Shown one piece after another: positions 17,960-27,207 of a stretch of 38,188 bases of DNA. Within the stretch, counting starts at the first letter, position 1. Every line of letters starts with the position of its first letter. A program made the translations under genes and the position numbers. The DNA is from Candidatus Woesearchaeota archaeon (GTDB lineage: Archaea > Nanobdellota > Nanobdellia > SCGC-AAA011-G17 > ARS1403): contig JAGVZL010000012.1 of the NCBI GenBank assembly GCA_018302505.1, positions 1 to 38,188 on the forward strand, read 5' to 3'. The notes beneath the pieces were generated by a model. It was not told where the DNA came from, did no database searches, and was given only the letters and a program-made list of their open reading frames with translations.

Positions 17960-19963
17960 TTAAAAGGGTTTTCTAAAGAAAACCGCTTTAACAATAAATA
18001 GAGCTACTACAACTAAGATAACGTCTCCAATTATCCAGAAAGTTGTGCTTCTGCCATCGAATAATCCGCCAAATAAACCAGATTCACTAACTACGCCGTT
18101 TTCAGCAACAACATCAAAGTTTAAAGTGAATTGTCTCTCAGCAAAATCTCCGCTTCTAGCAGGTCTAATAGTTACTGTAGCACTATTCATTCCAGCCTGA
18201 ACTTCTCCTAACTTAGCAGTAAAGTAAAGATTATTCTCACCAGAGTGTAAGCTAACCGGTTGATTCAATAAGCTATCCGCCCAGTCACCAACAGGTGTAA
18301 AACTTAAAGTTCCTTGTAAATCTCTATCCTCTATACTGCTTACAACTAAATGTAATTGAGCAGAACTTTTACCAGCAACAATAGAAGTTGTACCAGTGCT
18401 CAAACTTAATTGAGAAACACTTCCACCGTTAGTTGAACCGCCGTTAGTAACAGTTCCACATTCTCTAACACTCAAAGTTTCAAATTCTGACTGAGTATCA
18501 TCCCCATCATTATAATAAACGATGCCTTCAATCAAGTAATCCTTAGCTTGAGCATTGTTTGGAACAGTAAAACTAAATCTTTTGGTAGCACTTTCATCAT
18601 TGCCTGCAAAATCATCCAAATCGAATAAATTGCTCTCCATATCTAAGTTTAATTCATTATTCTTAACTTGGATGTAAACATCGTCTTCATCTCTAGTGCC
18701 TTGGTTCTCAACATCTACTTTAATATCAATAGTTTCGCTACAAGATGCAGTAGAAGGACTAATTGTAACTTGCTTGACAACTGTAGCATGAGCTTCTCTT
18801 TCAAAATCTAAGTTAACACTTTCTTCATTACAGTTTTGATCTTCATCTCCATCCTCATATGCTTTTACGTAAAGCACATAACTATCATCAGTGTCTAAGT
18901 CGCTTGATTTTGGAATTTCCAATTCTAACTCATAAGTTTCAGTATCTCCATCATTTATATTAACAGAGTCGCCTTCAACACTTGCAATTTCTTCATTTTG
19001 ATCTAGATTCCATAAGAAAGCCTCAACAACAACATCCATATCTGTATCATCATCATTTTGGACTCTAACATCAATATTTAATGTGTCCCCTGGTTTAATG
19101 TCATCTCCATTATCAGGTTCTCTTAAATCAATATCTAAAAATGCATTGCCTGAACTTGTTGTATCTCCATCTTTAACAATTCCATCACTGCAAATTTCTG
19201 GCTGAATTTGCAAGTTTAATCTAAAGCTGTCTGTAGCTGTACCACTTGTAACATTAACAGTACCTGCATAATTATCCAAATCAATATTATTTCCAAATGC
19301 AGCTGTAATAGTAACTGTAGCACTAGCACCAGGATTAACTGTCCCAGGATTTGAGAAAGTCAAGGAAATTGAATCCCCATCAGAGTCATTTAAGTTAATA
19401 TTGTTTGTAAATGTAAAGCTATTCAAGATAACATTACCATTATTAGTCACTGTAAATGTTCCTGTACCTGAATTATCTTCCTGTCCTCTAATCTCTAAAG
19501 AAGTTGTTGTATCATAAGTTGGTACATCTAAAGAACTGTATGAATTAACTACAACACTTAATGTAAAAGTACTTGTAACAGTAGCTCCAGAAACAGTGCC
19601 TGAAACTGTAACAGTTCCTTGATAGGTTTGTGCAGCCAAATTGCTTGGAATAGCAACAGTAGTTGTTATAGTTGTGCTTCCATTAGCAGCCAAGCTGGAA
19701 ACGCTAGATGGACTAAAGCTGATAGCACTAGATGGAATATTTTTAGTTGCGTCAGTAACACCTACTAAAGCCGCAGAACTTATGCTAATACCAGTAGCAG
19801 GATTAGCTGCGTCATCGTTAGTTAATACAAAACTTCCATTAGCACTTGCTCCTGGATTTGCAGCACTTGGGTCTGTATTAACTGTTTGTAAAGCAAAAGC
19901 AGTATTCACTAGCAATAATAGTATTGCCATTAAAACACCACTCATGAATATCTTTTTATTCAT
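17960..19963 (-). CDS. Secreted/cell-surface protein with tandem Ig/NEW3-like domains and C-terminal TM anchor
   Basis: Signal peptide MNKKIFMSGVLMAILLLLVNTAFA; NPGASATVTITAAF-type repeats; C-terminal TM FWIIGDVILVVVALFIVKAVFF. Confidence 0.8.
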   Translation of the reverse strand: MNKKIFMSGVLMAILLLLVNTAFALQTVNTDPSAANPGASANGSFVLTNDDAANPATGISISSAALVGVTDATKNIPSSAISFSPSSVSSLAANGSTTITTTVAIPSNLAAQTYQGTVTVSGTVSGATVTSTFTLSVVVNSYSSLDVPTYDTTTSLEIRGQEDNSGTGTFTVTNNGNVILNSFTFTNNINLNDSDGDSISLTFSNPGTVNPGASATVTITAAFGNNIDLDNYAGTVNVTSGTATDSFRLNLQIQPEICSDGIVKDGDTTSSGNAFLDIDLREPDNGDDIKPGDTLNIDVRVQNDDDTDMDVVVEAFLWNLDQNEEIASVEGDSVNINDGDTETYELELEIPKSSDLDTDDSYVLYVKAYEDGDEDQNCNEESVNLDFEREAHATVVKQVTISPSTASCSETIDIKVDVENQGTRDEDDVYIQVKNNELNLDMESNLFDLDDFAGNDESATKRFSFTVPNNAQAKDYLIEGIVYYNDGDDTQSEFETLSVRECGTVTNGGSTNGGSVSQLSLSTGTTSIVAGKSSAQLHLVVSSIEDRDLQGTLSFTPVGDWADSLLNQPVSLHSGENNLYFTAKLGEVQAGMNSATVTIRPARSGDFAERQFTLNFDVVAENGVVSESGLFGGLFDGRSTTFWIIGDVILVVVALFIVKAVFFRKPF

Positions 19964-20073
19964 TTTATCTTTAACCCCCGTAATCATGATTATAGCTTAT
20001 AAATGCCTTATTTCTATTTATAAAGCTTTCGTTAATAATCACTTTATAATAATAACATAAGAAAATACAAATT

Positions 20074-20460
20074 TTACTCTTTTTTTCTCTTTTTCTGTTT
20101 AAACCTCAAAGCTGCCGAGTTTATACAATATCTCTTCCCAGTCGGTTCAGGCCCATCATCAAAAATATGCCCTAAATGGCTTCCGCATTTGCTGCAAACC
20201 GCTTCTATTCTTTCCATAAACATACTATTATCCTTCTCTTTCCTTATTTTATCCTTAGAAACAACATCCCAAAAACTAGGCCATCCGCTTTTAGAATCAT
20301 ATTTTGTATCTGAAGAAAATAACCTATTCCCGCAGACAGCACACAAATATTCCCCATTCTTCTTATTTTTTAAATATTTCCCAGTAAAGGGCGTCTCAGT
20401 ACCTTTCTCTCTTAAAATATGATACTCCCTTTTACTTAATTTCTTCCATTTATCTTCCAT
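20074..20460 (-). CDS. msrB: Peptide-methionine (R)-S-oxide reductase MsrB
   Basis: FTGKYLKNKKNGEYLCAVCGNRLFSSDTKYDSKSGWPSFW...CSKCGSHLGHIFDDGPEPTGKRYCINSAAL. Confidence 0.96.
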   Translation of the reverse strand: MEDKWKKLSKREYHILREKGTETPFTGKYLKNKKNGEYLCAVCGNRLFSSDTKYDSKSGWPSFWDVVSKDKIRKEKDNSMFMERIEAVCSKCGSHLGHIFDDGPEPTGKRYCINSAALRFKQKKRKKE

Positions 20461-20972
20461 TTTTTCTCACCAAATTTCATCACGATTAACCCAATAGTAT
20501 ATCCCAAAAAGCCGCCTAAAATTAAATCGCTGGCATAATGCACTCCCAAATAAATTCTTGAGAAAGAAACTAAAATAGCCACTATAAAAAATAAGTAAAT
20601 ATATTTAGGAAAATTCTTAGTCATTAATGGCAAGGTTGAAAAAATAGTAGCTGCATGATTGCTTGGAAAACTATACGATGACTCAAAAAACAAAGCTGCA
20701 TCAGGCCTTTCCCTCATTATTAAGAGTTTTAATATAAACCCTATTAAATAAGATAAAACAATACTTAAGATAAGTAATGCTATTTTTTTATTATTTTTCA
20801 ATAAGAAAGAATACGAAACAAAAACAACAAACAAAAAACCAATGCTTGTTATAACCATCATAAAGCTCGTAACATTTTCAGTTCTCAAAGAAGTTACAAA
20901 ATCTATTATCCAATTATCAAAAACAAATGACAAAATTAATAACAAACCTATTATCAAAATTGTTTTTTTCAT
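20436..20972 (-). CDS. PAP2-family membrane phosphatase
   Basis: RERPDAALFFESSYSFPSNHAATIFS...SRIYLGVHYASDLILG; overlaps the msrB start. Confidence 0.88.
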   Translation of the reverse strand: MKKTILIIGLLLILSFVFDNWIIDFVTSLRTENVTSFMMVITSIGFLFVVFVSYSFLLKNNKKIALLILSIVLSYLIGFILKLLIMRERPDAALFFESSYSFPSNHAATIFSTLPLMTKNFPKYIYLFFIVAILVSFSRIYLGVHYASDLILGGFLGYTIGLIVMKFGEKKWKINGRN

Positions 20973-21020
20973 TATAATGAAATACAAACATTTATTTAAA
21001 TAATTATTGAATTAAATATC

Positions 21021-21539
21021 ATGGATTACTACAAATCTTTAATTTTAAGGATTCTTATCCCCTTTATCATATCTTATAAGATTATTCAAGTGTTAGCTTT
21101 ATATTTAACGATTAACGTTTCAAAGATAGTATTAGACATTTTTAGCCGGGATGTTTTCGTTATAGGGACTTTTTTATCATATAATGAAAATTTTGTTAAG
21201 TTTATCCCTGCATGTGCTGCAGCATCAGCATACTACCTATTATTATTGTTAACAACCCTGACAAAGGATATCCAATTTAAGAAAAGATTAAAGATATTTT
21301 TTTATGGTTCATTAATAATTTTTATAATCAATATCCTTAGAATAGTCTCACTAATATTATTTTTAGATAATAAATCCTATATTCTATTTAACGCAGCCCA
21401 TAATTTTTTCTGGTCAATAATCTCTTCTGTGTTGGTTGCAGGCATATGGGTCTATTTAATTAGGAGGTATAAGATAAAATCTATTCCAATATACTCAGAC
21501 CTGAAATATTTAATAAAGAAGATAAATCTATATAAATAA
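21021..21539 (+). CDS. Exosortase/archaeosortase-family transmembrane protease-like protein
   Basis: Multi-TM with Cys in PACAAASAYYLL, Arg in NILRIVSLI, His in NAAHNFFW, matching the Cys-Arg-His arrangement of the family. Confidence 0.72.
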   Translation: MDYYKSLILRILIPFIISYKIIQVLALYLTINVSKIVLDIFSRDVFVIGTFLSYNENFVKFIPACAAASAYYLLLLLTTLTKDIQFKKRLKIFFYGSLIIFIINILRIVSLILFLDNKSYILFNAAHNFFWSIISSVLVAGIWVYLIRRYKIKSIPIYSDLKYLIKKINLYK

Positions 21540-21558
21540 AAACATACTATTGTTTTTT

Positions 21559-22161
21559 ATGAAAATCTCAGTAAATACAGAAACAGAAGAAATAGCGGAG
21601 CTAAGAGCCGCTGTTGCAATAATTGAAGACGCGATAAAAAGAAGAGAAGGTAGTGATGAAGGAGAGGAAGAAAGCTATGATTATGATTCTGAAACACAGA
21701 CAGAAGAAGGCGAAGTATCAAGCTATGAAAGCCATCCTCAGCAAGTAGAACAGCCTAAAGTTCAAGAAAGAAACATAGAACCTCCTGTTCAGGAGAGAAG
21801 GATAGAGCCTCAGATTCAAGAAAGAAGAATAGAGCCCCCAGTTCAAGAAAGGAAAGTAACTCCTCCTCCAACCGTAGATATGTCCGCATTATCAAAATCA
21901 ACATATGGAGAAAGAGTGGAAAAAAGAAATATGAGTGGTAACCCGCCTCCAGTTCAGCAGCAAAGAACGATTCCCCAATCCTCTCAGCCGCAGCAAAATA
22001 ATAAAGGAGTAGTAAGGAATATAATTCAAACTTTAAAAGATAAAAATAGAGGCGGTCCAATTCAAATGACAGAGATTTTAAGAATGGCAAGAGACAAAAG
22101 AATTGGAGAGGATGAAACAAGAAGGTTTGTTCAGGAGCTACAGAGAGAAAGTTCTATTTAA
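21559..22161 (+). CDS. Low-complexity protein with QER-IEPP nonapeptide repeats and C-terminal winged-helix-like domain
   Basis: MKISVNTETEEI N-terminus; 4 tandem VQER(R/N)IEPP repeats; C-terminal GGPIQMTEILRMARDKRIGEDETRRFVQELQRESSI. Confidence 0.65.
   Translation: MKISVNTETEEIAELRAAVAIIEDAIKRREGSDEGEEESYDYDSETQTEEGEVSSYESHPQQVEQPKVQERNIEPPVQERRIEPQIQERRIEPPVQERKVTPPPTVDMSALSKSTYGERVEKRNMSGNPPPVQQQRTIPQSSQPQQNNKGVVRNIIQTLKDKNRGGPIQMTEILRMARDKRIGEDETRRFVQELQRESSI
21760..21867 (+). repeat. Four tandem 27-bp coding repeats (VQERNIEPP/VQERRIEPQ/IQERRIEPP/VQERKVTPP)
   Basis: Direct reading of the sequence. Confidence 0.9.
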
Positions 22162-22258
22162 AGGTGTTTTTATCAAACTTTCCTATTAAAACAACTATCC
22201 ATAATAAAAAGAAAAATCCTACTATAAAAGTAGAATAAAAATTACATACAAAATTTAA

Positions 22259-23098
22259 TCATTTCCCCTGAAATACCATCAAGTCTTCAGTAGTTAATTT
22301 CTTGCCGGCTTTTAATTTTTCTTCAACGGTTTTTACTTTTTCTTTAATGTATTTCTCTTCCTTAACTTGTTTATTCTTGATCTGTCTTCCTCTGGATTTC
22401 TCAGTCTTTTTCCTGCTCTCACCTAGTTTTTTTAATTTATCCTCTAATAATTTAGTCTTTTCAGTGAATTTATTTTTAAAATCCAAGAATTTATCAAAAG
22501 CAGCTTCCTGAACCTTATTTATCTTCTTAATCTCCTCAGAGATTTTATTTAAATCAGTATAAACTTTCTGGCTCTCCTTAGCTTCATTTTGTATTTTGTT
22601 ATGTATCTCTTCAGCCTTTTTCTTCACTTCATTTATTCCTTTAGAAATTTCAGAACTGCCTTTTAGATTAGCATATTCTTTTCTTAATTTATTAATCTCC
22701 TTCATAACTTTCTTTTCATTAGTTAAAGACAAAACTTCAGTTTCAACCTTTAATTCTAATTTATCAATCTGTTCTTTTATACTCTTAGTATTAACCCCTT
22801 TATCTCCTTTTTTTAATTTAGGAGTATCTTTAGTCTTGTTTTTTACTTCCTCATTATATTTATCCCTCTCTTTCTTAAGCTCATTTATTCTCTTAGAATA
22901 CTCTTCTTTCTTTTTTCTTAGTTCTTTGACTTCTTTAATTAAATCTAAAACTTTATGTTTTAAATCTTCTTTTTCCTTAAACCATTTCTCTTTTTCTTCA
23001 TTAATAGAATTAAGCTCAAACTTTAGATTACTAATATCTCTACATAAACTGTTAAAATTCTCTTGATTGTTTTTATTTTCCCCATTATCTTTTGACAT
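22259..23098 (-). CDS. Archaeal long coiled-coil protein
   Basis: 279 aa, nearly all K/E-rich heptad-like coiled coil. Confidence 0.65.
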   Translation of the reverse strand: MSKDNGENKNNQENFNSLCRDISNLKFELNSINEEKEKWFKEKEDLKHKVLDLIKEVKELRKKKEEYSKRINELKKERDKYNEEVKNKTKDTPKLKKGDKGVNTKSIKEQIDKLELKVETEVLSLTNEKKVMKEINKLRKEYANLKGSSEISKGINEVKKKAEEIHNKIQNEAKESQKVYTDLNKISEEIKKINKVQEAAFDKFLDFKNKFTEKTKLLEDKLKKLGESRKKTEKSRGRQIKNKQVKEEKYIKEKVKTVEEKLKAGKKLTTEDLMVFQGK

Positions 23099-23181
23099 TT
23101 CAAATATTTATTACGATGCGTCTCTAAAAACAGAGATTTTCAGCTATTTAAATAACTTCTGCTAAAAATAAAAAGGGATGC

Positions 23182-23487
23182 TTAGCCGAATAGAGCACCT
23201 AATCCAGCAGCAGCCTCATCGGATGATTTCTTTTCTTCTTCTTCCTTTTTCTCTTCTTTAACTTCTTCTTTTGCTTGTCCAGCACTTGGAGCACTAGCAG
23301 CAGGAGCAGCTACAACAGCTTCTTCAATAGCTTTTTGTATATCCACACCTTCCAAAGAAGCAACAAGAGCTTTTACTTTAGCATCATTTACCTTTACATC
23401 AGCAGCTTCTAAAATTTTTTTTACTCCACTTTCATTAATTTCCTTACCCGCTTTGTGTAATAGCATTGCCGCATATACTTCTTCCAT
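23182..23487 (-). CDS. rpl12: 50S ribosomal stalk protein L12 (P1)
   Basis: MEEVYAAMLLHKAGKEINE...AAAGLGALFG canonical C-terminal stalk peptide. Confidence 0.96.
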   Translation of the reverse strand: MEEVYAAMLLHKAGKEINESGVKKILEAADVKVNDAKVKALVASLEGVDIQKAIEEAVVAAPAASAPSAGQAKEEVKEEKKEEEEKKSSDEAAAGLGALFG

Positions 23488-23488
23488 T

Positions 23489-24604
23489 TTATTTTTCCTC
23501 CATACCCTTCTTCTTTTCAGCTAATTCATGAGCACTCGGCACTTTCCCAGCTTTTTTGCTTTTCTTAGCTAGCTCATATAAATCAGGAACTTGATCTTCT
23601 TTTTGCTTCTTCTTTTCCGCTAATTCTCTAGCAGAAAGAACTTTTTCAGAAGCATTCTCAATTATATCCGCCATTTCTCCCACATCAGAATTTTCTTGGG
23701 ATTTTTCCTCTTTTAAATTTTCCTCTTTTAATTTTTCTAAAATTTCTGCCTGAATATTTGCCTTTCCAAGCATATCTTTAACATTATCTTCCGTTAATAT
23801 TCCAGCAATTTTAGTCAAAGCTTCAGCCTCACTATTGGCTTTTGCTAATAATAATTTTATATTCTCCTCTGTTGGATAGCCTATACTTATAGTTAATCTT
23901 AAAGCATCAAACGCTATTCTCTTAATCTCATCAACATAAATGCTCCCATCTACATTTAATACTTCCTTATCAACAATAATTCCTTCTTCATAAGCAGCAG
24001 CTAAACTTAACCCTATCTCCATTGGTTTAATGTCTAACTTAGCTAATAAATCCGCAACCTTAGCCTTTATTACTTCTCCTTTTTTAACAACAACAGTATC
24101 TTTCTTAATCACAATCTTTCCCTGTTCTACAACAGCTTTAACACCTAAGCTTCCCAACTCTCCTATCATAGGACCTGGTGCAAAGGATGTAGGTCCTGCA
24201 TTTACAACTAAATCCTTTGGAGCAGTTTGCCCTGGTTTAGCAGCAACCTTGGATTTATTTTTTCTTAAAAATAAAGATAATTTAAAAGAATTTAATCTTG
24301 AGAATATCAAAGCAGGCATTACGTTATCTAAAAACGGAACAAATTCTTCTATTCCTTTTTTCCCTTTAAAATTTTCTAATGCTTTTTTTATCAGCCTTTT
24401 TTTAGTAACCCTTACAACAACATTATCTTTTTTTAGTTTTGACCTCATTATTTGCAGCTGCGGGCTGGGTAAAGAAGTTAAATCAACTAAAGCAATCGTA
24501 TCATATTCGCTGAATAGGCTCCTTAATGTTTCTACTTCTTTATGTTTAACTTCAGAAACATGTGTTTTTCTAATTGTGCTTTCCTTTGATTTAGTTTCCT
24601 TCAT
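23489..24604 (-). CDS. rplP0: 50S ribosomal protein L10 (P0)
   Basis: RSKLKKDNVVVRVTKKRLIKKAL, KPGQTAPKDLVVNAGPTSFAPGPMIGEL; C-terminal VPxxxELAxKKK repeats. Confidence 0.96.
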   Translation of the reverse strand: MKETKSKESTIRKTHVSEVKHKEVETLRSLFSEYDTIALVDLTSLPSPQLQIMRSKLKKDNVVVRVTKKRLIKKALENFKGKKGIEEFVPFLDNVMPALIFSRLNSFKLSLFLRKNKSKVAAKPGQTAPKDLVVNAGPTSFAPGPMIGELGSLGVKAVVEQGKIVIKKDTVVVKKGEVIKAKVADLLAKLDIKPMEIGLSLAAAYEEGIIVDKEVLNVDGSIYVDEIKRIAFDALRLTISIGYPTEENIKLLLAKANSEAEALTKIAGILTEDNVKDMLGKANIQAEILEKLKEENLKEEKSQENSDVGEMADIIENASEKVLSARELAEKKKQKEDQVPDLYELAKKSKKAGKVPSAHELAEKKKGMEEK

Positions 24605-25316
24605 CTTTCTTTACTCCCTTTTTCTTAATTTTTTTAGGAATATCCTCAGTTATCTCCCCTTTTTTCTTTTCTCCAACTAGCACTGGCTTGCTCATTGTAA
24701 ATTTAATTAAAATAGAACTGACATTAACCTCTCCATGCGGCAAAGAATGAAGAAGGTTATCATAAATATAAAATGCATTAGCTGTTAAATCCTCATCTTT
24801 CATATCTTCATAGCCAATCCTGGTTTTTACTATTGGTTCATTTCTGTTCATTACCCTAATGCTTTTCCTGAACTTAGCAACTACAGGTTTAATATCCCCT
24901 CCAGGCGGAACAACTCCACCAAATTTCGGATTTGGCATCTTGCCCATAGGTCCTAATATTCTACCGAATTTAGTAGCAATTAACCCCATTAAATTTGCTT
25001 GAGAAATGAAAAATCCAAACTCTTTTCCTAATTTTTTTGTGTCTTTAGCATTATTCCATTTATCTATTTCAGTTTTGCTTATTACTCTATCACAGCTTCC
25101 TTTAGTTCTGTTAATATAATCATCATCAACTATAGCGCAAACCTTAGTCTGCTTTGTAAAAGTATGAGGTAAAATAACAAAACTATCTATAGGATTCTTC
25201 TTTAAGTCAACATGCCTAAAATTCACAATTAAATCCATAGCCTGAGAAAACTTTCTCTTCTTAGAATCTTTCCTTAATTGTTCAATTGCTTTTGAAAAAT
25301 CTTCTTTCTTAACCAT
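24591..25316 (-). CDS. rpl1: 50S ribosomal protein L1
   Basis: FGRILGPMGKMPNPKFGGVVPPGGDI, TRIGYEDMKDEDLTANA. Confidence 0.95.
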   Translation of the reverse strand: MVKKEDFSKAIEQLRKDSKKRKFSQAMDLIVNFRHVDLKKNPIDSFVILPHTFTKQTKVCAIVDDDYINRTKGSCDRVISKTEIDKWNNAKDTKKLGKEFGFFISQANLMGLIATKFGRILGPMGKMPNPKFGGVVPPGGDIKPVVAKFRKSIRVMNRNEPIVKTRIGYEDMKDEDLTANAFYIYDNLLHSLPHGEVNVSSILIKFTMSKPVLVGEKKKGEITEDIPKKIKKKGVKKDEGN

Positions 25317-25381
25317 CTATATCCTCCTACATTAAGTAGTATAACGGAATAAGAAAATAAGAAAATTAAACCTTTATAAAT

Positions 25382-25513
25382 TTATCTAATTAATCTGCTA
25401 ATTTCTATTTGTGCCTTTTTAATTCTATTTAATGATTTCTTAAAATTAATAATACTCTGATTTACCCTTCTCTCATTATCCTTCAAGATAAAATCCAATT
25501 GATCTCTAGTCAT
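25382..25513 (-). CDS. Small ORF (43 aa), helical, unknown
   Basis: ATG..TAA reads MTRDQLDFILKDNERRVNQSIINFKKSLNRIKKAQIEISRLIR; GGTG upstream; not in supplied track. Confidence 0.35.
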   Translation of the reverse strand: MTRDQLDFILKDNERRVNQSIINFKKSLNRIKKAQIEISRLIR

Positions 25514-25567
25514 TAAGCACCACTCTTACATCAATTATAAATTTCTTAAAATATAAACCTTTCTTTT

Positions 25568-25948
25568 TCATTTTTTTAATTCCTTTTGTAATTGTTCCAA
25601 TAATTCCTTCATTCTTTTATTTTCATCTACCAAAACATTATATTCTTTCTCAAGTTCGTTTAACTCAATTTGATAAATAATAGTATTTTCATTTAATGTC
25701 CTGTATCTACTTTCCATACATATCTTTTCAAAAGAAATTGTAGTTATAAATAATAATGCAAATGTTCCCGCATAAATATGTGCATTTTCTGGTTTTATTA
25801 AAATTAAATAAATAAGAATCAATTGTTCTAAAAAATATAAAAAAAGAAACATAACATCAAATAAAGTTTTATGGCTGTAGAAAAAATATCTCAGATTAAA
25901 CCAGAATTCTTCCATTCTTAAGAATATAATACCATGCCGTGAAACCAT
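25568..25948 (-). CDS. Membrane protein with C-terminal coiled coil
   Basis: 2 TM segments followed by an ELNELEKEYNVLVDENKRMKELLEQLQKELKK coiled coil. Confidence 0.5.
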   Translation of the reverse strand: MVSRHGIIFLRMEEFWFNLRYFFYSHKTLFDVMFLFLYFLEQLILIYLILIKPENAHIYAGTFALLFITTISFEKICMESRYRTLNENTIIYQIELNELEKEYNVLVDENKRMKELLEQLQKELKK

Positions 25949-26000
25949 ATCCTAATCGAACTATCTTTTATTTATTAGAATTATTGTAAACTAAAATAAA

Positions 26001-26513
26001 TTATCTAAAACATCTGTAAACAAACAATTTCTCCATTAAACCAACAGATTTACTTTCTAACTCTTCAAACTTAAATTTCTTAGTAATTATAGAATCAACT
26101 TTCTTTTTATTAGTCAAGCTACTGAATAATATTAATACCTCCCCTTTATTTTCTAAATAATCATCAACTTTAGAAAAAAACTTTTCAATAATCTCCCACC
26201 CATGCTTGCCGCCAAACAAATCTTTATGTTCTTTCATATTTTCATCTTGAGGCAAATAAGGCGGATTAAATATAATAACATCAAATCTTCCTTTAACATT
26301 AGAAAACAAATCGCTTTTAGAAGCATTTAATTTTAGTTTCTTGCAATGCTCAACAGAATCATCATCAATATCAACTCCAGAAACATTTTTACTCTTTGTT
26401 AAAGCAGCTTTCATTAAGATTCCAGAGCCGCAGCCAACATCAAGAACCTTCCCTCTAGCAAATTTTCTAACATATTTTTCAAGCAAATAACTGTCATCGC
26501 CGGGGTTATACAT
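26001..26513 (-). CDS. HemK2/PrmC-like SAM-dependent methyltransferase
   Basis: VLDVGCGSGILMKAAL, GVDIDDD and FNPPYLPQ (NPPY) motifs. Confidence 0.85.
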   Translation of the reverse strand: MYNPGDDSYLLEKYVRKFARGKVLDVGCGSGILMKAALTKSKNVSGVDIDDDSVEHCKKLKLNASKSDLFSNVKGRFDVIIFNPPYLPQDENMKEHKDLFGGKHGWEIIEKFFSKVDDYLENKGEVLILFSSLTNKKKVDSIITKKFKFEELESKSVGLMEKLFVYRCFR

Positions 26514-26528
26514 TTTTCAGAAAAAAGC

Positions 26529-26660
26529 TCAACCTTTATTTATCAGTTTCTGTATCAAAGCACTATTGGCAATCTCGTCTATCTGATCAACTCCATATCC
26601 TGCTTTTACTAGAGTCTCCCACACATCCTTGTCAACCTTAATTTTTTTCTTTTTTATCAT
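26529..26660 (-). CDS. Small ORF (43 aa) in overlapping operon, unknown
   Basis: MIKKKKIKVDKDVWETLVKAGYGVDQIDEIANSALIQKLINKG; ATGA overlap with preceding ORF. Confidence 0.5.
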   Translation of the reverse strand: MIKKKKIKVDKDVWETLVKAGYGVDQIDEIANSALIQKLINKG

Positions 26661-26758
26661 TCAGCAATCCAATAGAAAGATAAATTTTTAAAGTTTACTA
26701 AGCGGATTACCCATCTATCTTTATTAATAACATCAAAAGGTGTATTGTCGTCTTTCAT
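26657..26758 (-). CDS. Small ORF (33 aa) in overlapping operon, unknown
   Basis: MKDDNTPFDVINKDRWVIRLVNFKNLSFYWIAE; ATGA overlaps at both ends. Confidence 0.45.
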   Translation of the reverse strand: MKDDNTPFDVINKDRWVIRLVNFKNLSFYWIAE

Positions 26759-27207
26759 TTTTTAAGATTATCTAAGTGTAAAAAATATTCTTTAACTCTA
26801 GAAACAATGTTTTTCAGATAAAACTTCTCAATTTTTTCTTCAAATAGATTGCTTAGCGTTTCATTCTCATTAATTCTATAGATATTTCCATTTTTCTCAA
26901 CTAAAAACAAATCTCTTAATCTTTTTAATTGCCTTCTTATATTGCTACCAGCCACTCCTTTCAAGTCTAAATTATTACTTTTTCTAAACTCAGAAACCTT
27001 ATCAACAATGCCATTGCCATCAACTTCTTTATTCTCTAATAAAACACAAAAAACATCAACAACAACATCCCTAGAGTCTCCAGGCTGCAATAAACCAATG
27101 CTTAAGCATAATTTCTTAACCAGCTCTCTTTTAGGCATGTCATAAGGTCTTTCATATTTTCTTAAGGTAATCTCAGATAAAGGAATACTCTTGGAAACAT
27201 TACTCAT
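26755..27207 (-). CDS. Putative winged-helix-like DNA-binding protein
   Basis: 150 aa; MPKRELVKKLCLSIGLL...SNIRRQLKRLRDLFLVEKNGNIYRINE. Confidence 0.5.
   Translation of the reverse strand: MSNVSKSIPLSEITLRKYERPYDMPKRELVKKLCLSIGLLQPGDSRDVVVDVFCVLLENKEVDGNGIVDKVSEFRKSNNLDLKGVAGSNIRRQLKRLRDLFLVEKNGNIYRINENETLSNLFEEKIEKFYLKNIVSRVKEYFLHLDNLKK

Noticed and set aside
17960-19963. Surface protein as substrate of the archaeosortase-like enzyme
   Set aside because: It has a C-terminal TM but the flanking residues (DGRSTTFW...FFRKPF) do not match a known PGF/PEF-type signal, and the genes are not adjacent.
22302-23066. 69-aa and 156-aa plus-strand ORFs opposite the coiled-coil gene
   Set aside because: Low-complexity antisense translation (S/F/L-rich) of a K/E-rich gene; no independent signals.
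23121-23136. TCTCT-AAAAAC-AGAGA hairpin downstream of L12 as a terminator
   Set aside because: Only a 5-bp AT/GC-mixed stem; intrinsic hairpin terminators are not the usual archaeal mode, so the support is too weak.
24030-24680. 216-aa plus-strand ORF antisense to L10/L1
   Set aside because: Complement of strongly supported ribosomal protein genes; F/S/L-rich composition typical of antisense reading of K/E-rich coding sequence.
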